A program made the position numbers and the translations under genes. 64,000 bases of DNA from Hemerocallis citrina (taxonomy: Eukaryota; Streptophyta; Magnoliopsida; Asparagales; Asphodelaceae): the NCBI GenBank assembly GCA_017893485.1, contig CM030362.1:262064255-262128254 (forward strand), in the 5' to 3' direction. The notes beneath the pieces were generated by a model. The model saw only the letters and a list, made by a program, of their open reading frames with translations, did not search any database and was not told the origin of the DNA. Below are positions 58,608 through 64,000 of this stretch, piece by piece (position 1 is the first letter of the stretch; each line of letters opens with the position of its first letter).

Positions 58608-58712
58608 AACTATCTATCGTAGACGCCAACCCGAGCCTCGCTTCCAACGGTACCCTCATAGACGCCGACCCGAGCTCCGCCCCCGTCGGCACTCCCGTCA
58701 ACCCGAGCTCAC

Positions 58713-60150
58713 ATGGCGCCCAAGGTCGCAAAAGCTGTTACCTCCGCACGCCGACACGATGTGCCTCCACAAGGCATCACGGTCGATGCTCAGGGACTAA
58801 ACAACAAGGGGACCAGTCACGGGCCCCAGCCCAATGCCTCCCGTCCGGTCCAGAGCGACCTGCGGGGGGTAATCTTGAACCGACAGGCCAGCCGTGGCAA
58901 GGGAGGAGCCGCTACCAACTCGGCTCCGAACCATCCCAGACCCCCGTCCCAAGGGCGGGAACCTGCACTCAGCCAGGTCGGTCGGCGACAGTCTGCCCAA
59001 CCAAACCGGGCCAAAGGAGCCCCGGTTACCCACCAGGAGTTCCAGAACTTCCGAAGGGAAATCTTGAGTGCCATCTGAGGGGTCCCGGTCAATGAGAACA
59101 CCCGCCGTTCCCGCACACGGTCGAAGGCCGAGGCTAGCGTGTCTCGCCCCTCGACAATCCCCCCAGAGCATGATGGCGACATTTTGAAGCGCCTCCAAGA
59201 AATGGAGGAGCGCCTCGACCACGTTGGTAACGGCGACCCAAGAGCAGCTCAGGGGTACAGGCCGGTTCGCCCTCCTTTCTCTACCCTCATCCTGCAGGCA
59301 GAGATACCCCGCAATTTTCGTCCACCTCAGTTCGAGACATATGATGGCGAGAGCAATCCTGCTGATCACATGGAGGGCTTCAAAACCCTCATGATGATTC
59401 ACAGTGCATCGGATCCCCTCCTGTGCCGAGCCTTCCCCACGACACTTCGGGGTCCGGCTCGGGAATGGTTCTCCAAGCTCACCCCCGGCTCCATCTATTC
59501 TTTCGACCAGCTAGAGGCAGCTTCCTCGCCCACTTCATAACCAGCCGAAAGGCCGAAAGAACGAGTGCGTCCCTACTTGGACTCCGGCAAAAGGAGGGGG
59601 AGCCACTCCGAGTGTTTGTCCGACGGTTCACTGTCGAGGCAAGGTCAGTCTCATCCCTCGACCCCAGTATTGCCTCGGCAGCCTTCCGCCACAACGTCCG
59701 ACATGGGCAGCTGAAGGCCTCCCTGGCAAAGAAGCTGCCAGTAGACTTCTCCGACCTCCTCAACCGGGTTGAAAAATATATTCGAGCCGAAGAGGCCCTC
59801 AATCCAGAGGACCAGAAGGAAGTTCCCGGGAAGGGGAAGTGCAAGACCGACGAGGTTGAGCCGGTGAAAAAAGCTCCAAGAGACGGGGGCTCCGCAAAGA
59901 AGGCTCCGCCGATCCCCCGCTTCGAGAGGTACACTCCGCTGATGCAGAACGTGTAGAAAATCCTCTTGGCGATTGAAGACAGCGACCTCGTCCAGTACCC
60001 CCCTCGACCGTCCAACAACACCAGCAAGAAGAGGGATCAGCGGTTCTACTGCCGATTCCACCGGGACAATGGGCATGACACAGATCACTGTCGCGCCCTG
60101 AAGGACGAAATTACGGCCCTCATTCAACGAGGGTACCTCTGAGAATTCAA
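58713..60150 (+). pseudogene. Tat gag
   Basis: ATG at 58713 (MAPKVAKAVTSARRHDVPP). The basic, proline-rich N-terminus runs to a TGA at 59076 and the frame continues beyond it. The capsid core includes IPRNFRPPQFETYDGES and GPAREWFSKLTPGSIYSFDQ. A frameshift near 59515 leads to ASLLGLRQKEGEPLRVFV and FSDLLNRVEKYIRAEEAL. The zinc-binding FYCRFHRDNGHDTDHCRALK lies near 60033-60092. Further stops are TAG 59954 and TGA 60139. All three stops can be read as C-to-T changes. Confidence 0.88.
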
Positions 60151-60187
60151 AAGGGAAAGCACCCGGGAACAGAAGGACAACAGAAAC

Positions 60188-60900
60188 ATGAGGGATTCCC
60201 CTCCCCCTCGAATGCACCGTCGTCGTCCCGAGCAAGATCTGGAGCCCGAAGTACCCGAGGGACAGGCAATCCTGCACTGCATCCATGGAGGGCCCATGGG
60301 AGGGGAATCCAACACTTCCCGCAAAGCCTTCGTCTGGGATGTCAACACCGTACAGGGCCATCTCTCCCCCCAGGTCCAGCAACTCTCTGTTTCCTTCTCA
60401 GGCGAGGATCTGGAAGGGGTCCAGCTCCCTCATTGTGATGCACTTGTCATCAACCTCAGCATGGCGAACTTCGAGGTCCGGAGAATTCTCGTGGACAACG
60501 GGAGCTCGGTCAACATTCTGTACCGGGAAGCATTCGAAAACCTAAAGCTCTCCCGTGAAAATCTAAAGCCAGTCGGGTATACCTTGCACGGATTCTTCGG
60601 CATCCCCATAACTATAGAGGGGATCGTCACCCTTCGATGTCACGGCAGGCACGATCCTGAAAAGAAGGACCGAGTCCATGGACTTCATGGTTATGAATGT
60701 CAAGGCAGCCTACAATGCTATCCTCGGCCGTCCGGGACGCTGCTACCTCCAGGCGGTTCCCTCGGCCTACCATCAGAAAATGAAGTTCCCTACTAACACT
60801 GGCATCAGAGTTGTCCGGGGGAACCAAGAAGCAGCACGCTCGTGCTACATGACGGCGACCGGAAGCGGGGTATTTCCCCTCGATGCCGTCGAGCTGGAGC
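60188..60900 (+). pseudogene. Tat aspartic protease
   Basis: LHCIHGGPMGG, then DLEGVQLPHCDALVI and RRILVDNGSSVNILY (active-site block, about 60479-60523). A frameshift near 60660-60680 passes to NVKAAYNAILGRPG and SAYHQKMKFPT, the conserved protease end of Tat elements. This is an unusual retroviral protease with DNG in place of DTG, as is normal for the lineage. Confidence 0.85.
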
Positions 60901-61797
60901 CCGAAAGAACCCAGCCAGAACCAGAGCCGGCGGACGAGCTGCAAGATGTCTCGTTCGAGATAGGGGATCCGTCGAAGCACTTTCGAGTAAGCTGCTCCCT
61001 CGCCCCCGACCTCAAGTCCACCCTAATTGCCTGCATTCGGCGCAATGTCGACCTCTTTGCCTGGAAATCCTCTGACATGCCCGGCATCTCCGAGGATCTC
61101 ATCATGCATAAACTCAGTGTGATCCCCGGGTCGAAACCAGTTGCCCAAAAACGGCACAAGTTCGCCCCGGAGCGACAACAGGCTGTAAACGCGAAAGTTG
61201 ACAAGCTCTTGTCCGCACGTTTCATACAAGAGGTCAGCTACCCGGAGTGGCTGGCAAACATCATCATGGTCAAGAAGGCGAGTGGGAGTTGGAGGATCTG
61301 CATAGATTTCACCGACCTTAACAAGGCATGCCCCAAGGATCTGTTCCCTCCCCCAGCATTGATGCCCTGATCAACGCGACCTCGGGTCACGAGCTCTTAT
61401 CATTCATGGATGCCTTCTCAGGCTATAACCAGATCCGGATGTTTCCTCCAGACATCGCTAAGACGTCCTTCATCACAGACCAGGGACTGTATTGCTACCG
61501 GGTCATGCCCTTCGGGCTGAAGAACGCCGGTGCCACCTACCAGAGGCTCGTCAACCGAGTCTTTAAAGATCAAATCGGACGTAACATGGAGGTATACGTC
61601 GACGACATGCTCGTCAAAAGCCAACAAGGACAGCACCACGTCGCCGACCTGGAAGAAGCCTTTGGGGTCCTTCGAACCCACAACATGAGGCTCAACCCGA
61701 CGAAGTACGCCTTCGGTGTCTCCTCGGGGAAGTTCTTAGGGTTCATCGTCAGCCTGCGCGGCATCGAGGCGAACCCCAAAAAAATCCAAGCATAATA
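60901..61797 (+). pseudogene. Tat reverse transcriptase
   Basis: Linker, then SDMPGISEDLIMHKLSV, RFIQEVSYPEWLANIIMVKK and WRICIDFTDLNKACPKD. A frameshift near 61345 follows, then SFMDAFSGYNQIRM, YRVMPFGLKNAGATYQRLV and the intact catalytic EVYVDDMLVKS (YVDD at 61595-61606). It ends IEANPKKIQA, where another frameshift occurs at about 61793. Confidence 0.9.
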
Positions 61798-62400
61798 GAC
61801 ATGGCCCCTCCCAGGAATTTCAAAGAAGTCCAGAGGCTAACGAGTAGACTGGCGGCCATCGGCCGTTTCCTCTCCAAGTTGGGAGAGAAGTCCCTTCCGT
61901 TCTTCAAGGCACTGCACGGCACTGGAAGGTTCGAGTGGGGTGCTCAACAGCAAGAGACCTTCACATAGTTGAAAGAGTACCTCGCCAACCTTCCTCTCCT
62001 CAGCAAGCCCGAACCAGGGGAGCCACTCTGGCTCTACCTCTCCGCTTCGGAGAACGTGCTCAGCGTCGTCCTCGTCCGAGAAGAGGAAGGGGTTCAAAAG
62101 CCCCTCTACTATGTAAGTAAGGTCCTGCTCGATGCCGAGACTCGGTATTCCAGGATGGAGAAGGTGGCGTACGCCTTGGTCATAGCCGCGCGGAAGCTCC
62201 ACCCTTACATTCAGGCGCATTCAATCCAGGTGCTCACGGATCAACCCTTGAAGGCCGTGCTCTACAAACCTGAGAGCTCCGGACGACTAGTTAAATGGTC
62301 AATCGAACTCAGCCAGTACGACATCGGCTATCAACCAAGAACGTCCATCAAAGGGCAGGCCCTCGCCGAGTTCATCACAGAATGCACCATCTTCGAGCAA
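61798..62400 (+). pseudogene. Tat RNase H (Ty3-type)
   Basis: MAPPRNFKEVQRLTSRLAAI and KSLPFFKALHG join RT to RNase H; a TAG lies at 61966. The domain runs LYLSASENVLSVVLVREEEG, TRYSRMEKVAYALV and VLTDQPLKAVLYK. The first position normally Asp is Ser (LSAS), as often in this degenerate RNase H of Tat elements. One open frame of 293 codons runs from 61969 through the next domain. Confidence 0.85.
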
Positions 62401-62850
62401 CCCGCGAGCAAAGAAGCTGACCAGACATGGGAAGTTTACGTCGACGACTCCTCTTGCAAAACGGAGAGCGGTGCGGGCATCATTCTTCGAGGACCGGATG
62501 GTTTCCTCCTCCAGTATTGTCTCTGCCTCAACTTCCCAGCCTCTAACAATGAGACTGAATACGAGGCGATGATCGCCGGGCTCAACCTGGCTCATCAAGC
62601 CGGTGCTAGACAGATCCGGGCCTTTAGCGACTCTCAACTGGTGGTCAACCAGATCACCGGGGACTACGAGGCCCGTGACGATCGGATGATCAGGTACCGG
62701 GCCATGGTCCAACGCCTATTATCGTCCTTCGACGAATCGGCTGTCGTAAGGATCCCCCGGGAGCTGAACGCCCAGGCCGACGCCCTGTCGAAATTGGCTT
62801 CCTCATCCTTTGAAGGCCTAGACCGCACGGTCCTGTTTGAAGTTCGTTGA
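62401..62850 (+). pseudogene. Second, archaeal-type RNase H (aRNH) of Tat element
   Basis: WEVYVDDSSCKTESGAGIIL, NNETEYEAMIAGLNLA, FSDSQLVVNQITG and LNAQADALSKLAS give the four catalytic acids (D, E, D, D), all intact. A second RNase H acquired next to the original is a known hallmark of the Tat group in plants. The segment is stop-free, and the polyprotein then reads a TGA at 62848-62850 before integrase. Confidence 0.9.
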
Positions 62851-64000
62851 AGCCGAGTACAGACTCCCCGAAGGTTCTGTGCGTCGAAGACGGAGCTCCT
62901 CCTGACAACTGGACCACTCTTGTCAAAAAATTTCTAGTCAAGGGAGAGCTCCCCAAAGACCGAGCTGAAGCAAGGCGGATCAGGGTCCGATCTGAAAGGT
63001 TCGCGGTCATCAATGCCACTCTCTTCAAAAGATCCTATACAACAACCAATGGCAGACCCTACCTCTGCTGCCTAAGCCCAGACGAAGCCAAGTACGCTCT
63101 CAAGGAGCTGCACGAGGGGACCAGCGGATGTCACATGGGAAGCCGTTCACTAGCACGGAAGGTGCTAAATCACGGGTACTACTGGCCCACTATGCTACAA
63201 GACGCCCTCGCCCTAGTGAAGAAGTGTGGCCTCTGCCAACGGTTCTCCCCAGTGAAGAGGGCTCCTCAGGCGAACCTCCGGTCCATGGCCAGTCCGACCC
63301 CCTTTGCAATGTGGGGGATGGATTTGGTAGGCCCATTTCAAAAAGCAACGGGCCAGCGAAAGTTTCTTATTGTGGCGATCGACTATTTCACTAAGTGGAT
63401 CGAGGCCGAGCCATTAGCAACGATCACTGAGCGATAGACTCAGCAGTTTTTCTGGAAACATATCGTCTGTCGGTTCGGGATTTGCAGGTACTCATCACAG
63501 ACAATGGGACTCAATTCGCGGGTAAGCATTTTTGCAAGTTCTGCGAAGACCTCGGGATCCAGCAGTGCTTCTCCTCAGTGTGCCATCCCCAGTCTAACGG
63601 TCAGGCCGAGAACGCAAACCGCCAAATCCTCGACGGCCTCAAGAAATAACTCGATAACTCTTCCAAGGGGTTATGGGTCGACGAGCTACCCAGCGTTCTC
63701 TGGGCCCACCGAACAACAAAGAGAATCCCCACGGGAGAATCTCCTTTCAATCTGACATACGGCGCAGAGGCCGTCATTCCCTTGGAGATCAGGATCCCTT
63801 CACCCCGAATCATGGCTTTCGACGAGGCCACCAACTCCCAACAGCTGCGAGCCGACTTGGACCTCATAGACGAGGTCAGGAAAAAGTCCGCCATTAGAAG
63901 AAGCATCTACCAGCAAAGAATTGAGAAGTTCTACAACAAGAAGGTGCGCTCAACTGACATCAAACTCGGAGATCTTGTCCTCCGAAAGCTGGCGGTATCC
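62851..64000 (+). pseudogene. Tat integrase, cut by window end
   Basis: HHCC zinc domain: HEGTSGCHMGSRSLA ... CGLCQRF (about 63109-63246). Core: WGMDLVGPF, IVAIDYFTKWIEAEPL, then ITDNGTQF and CHPQSNGQAENANRQI, which supply D, D and E. A TAG at 63435, a frameshift near 63485 and a TAA at about 63647 break it. Reading continues past AHRTTKRIPTGESPFNLTYG to the edge of the window. The region is GC-rich compared with everything left of 57999. Confidence 0.9.

Noticed and set aside
58797..59402. 201-codon minus-strand frame opposite Tat gag
   Set aside because: The GC-rich complement of gag has few stops by composition. No domain is recognised, and plus-strand homology is clear.

Overview
This window is intergenic repeat DNA from a plant nuclear genome, almost certainly an angiosperm and perhaps a eudicot (the species cannot be told from sequence). 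The evidence is the set of Ty1/Copia, chromodomain Ty3/Gypsy and Tat-type Ty3/Gypsy retrotransposons, the tRNA-Met type primer sites, the 5-bp target site duplications (TSDs), a LINE tail and a Helitron-like end. I see no host protein gene, rRNA or functional tRNA gene. Every long coding region is a transposon pseudogene. Boundaries were set by eye from LTR ends (TG...CA), primer sites (PBS), polypurine tracts (PPT) and TSDs.

Layout. (1) 1-13658: the 5' part of a minus-strand Copia element (gag 605-1, PBS, LTR 633-13658). A complete 11.7-kb chromodomain Gypsy element (1000-12713, two 3.28-kb LTRs) is inserted in its LTR. (2) 13659-17730: a decayed plus-strand Copia RT/RNase H, split by a 2.9-kb internally deleted Copia (14591-17536, TSD gatgt). 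(3) 18262-57193: one small-LTR Copia element (LTRs about 150 bp, TSD gtaat/gtaac) stretched to 39 kb by nested insertions. These are a 4.66-kb solo LTR (21954-26611) and a Tat-type Gypsy element (27014-56697, perfect TSD tcttc). (4) The Tat element is itself filled. Its 5' LTR holds two solo LTRs of one Copia family in opposite orientation (27239-33390 and 33495-35009). The first of these holds a 3.4-kb LTR-like insert and a 1.2-kb TRIM-like miniature element (31635-32845). The Tat internal region keeps gag and protease, has lost RT and integrase, and carries a 3.4-kb solo LTR (37419-40856), two more LTR-like inserts (41973-46898, with a truncated LINE inside, and about 51034-54270), and a long hairpin-rich minisatellite (about 47.7-50.3 kb). 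(5) 57199-57998: a short spacer with a probable non-autonomous Helitron (57322-57877). (6) 57999-64000: a GC-rich Tat element with 5' LTR, PBS, gag, protease, RT, RNase H, a second archaeal-type RNase H and integrase, cut by the window end.

How it works together. Nesting gives a relative age order: Copia 18262-57193 is older than the Tat element, which is older than its solo LTRs, which are older than the TRIM and the LINE. Many inactivating changes in the two best preserved elements look like C-to-T or G-to-A transitions in CG or CHG contexts, as expected from heavily methylated DNA. The observations most worth following are tRNA-like Pol III boxes inside a Gypsy LTR, an extra coiled-coil ORF upstream of gag, the opposed solo LTRs that form a long hairpin (one of them inside a TATA box), an insert flanked by a 71-bp duplication, and the minisatellite with one or two perfect hairpins per unit.
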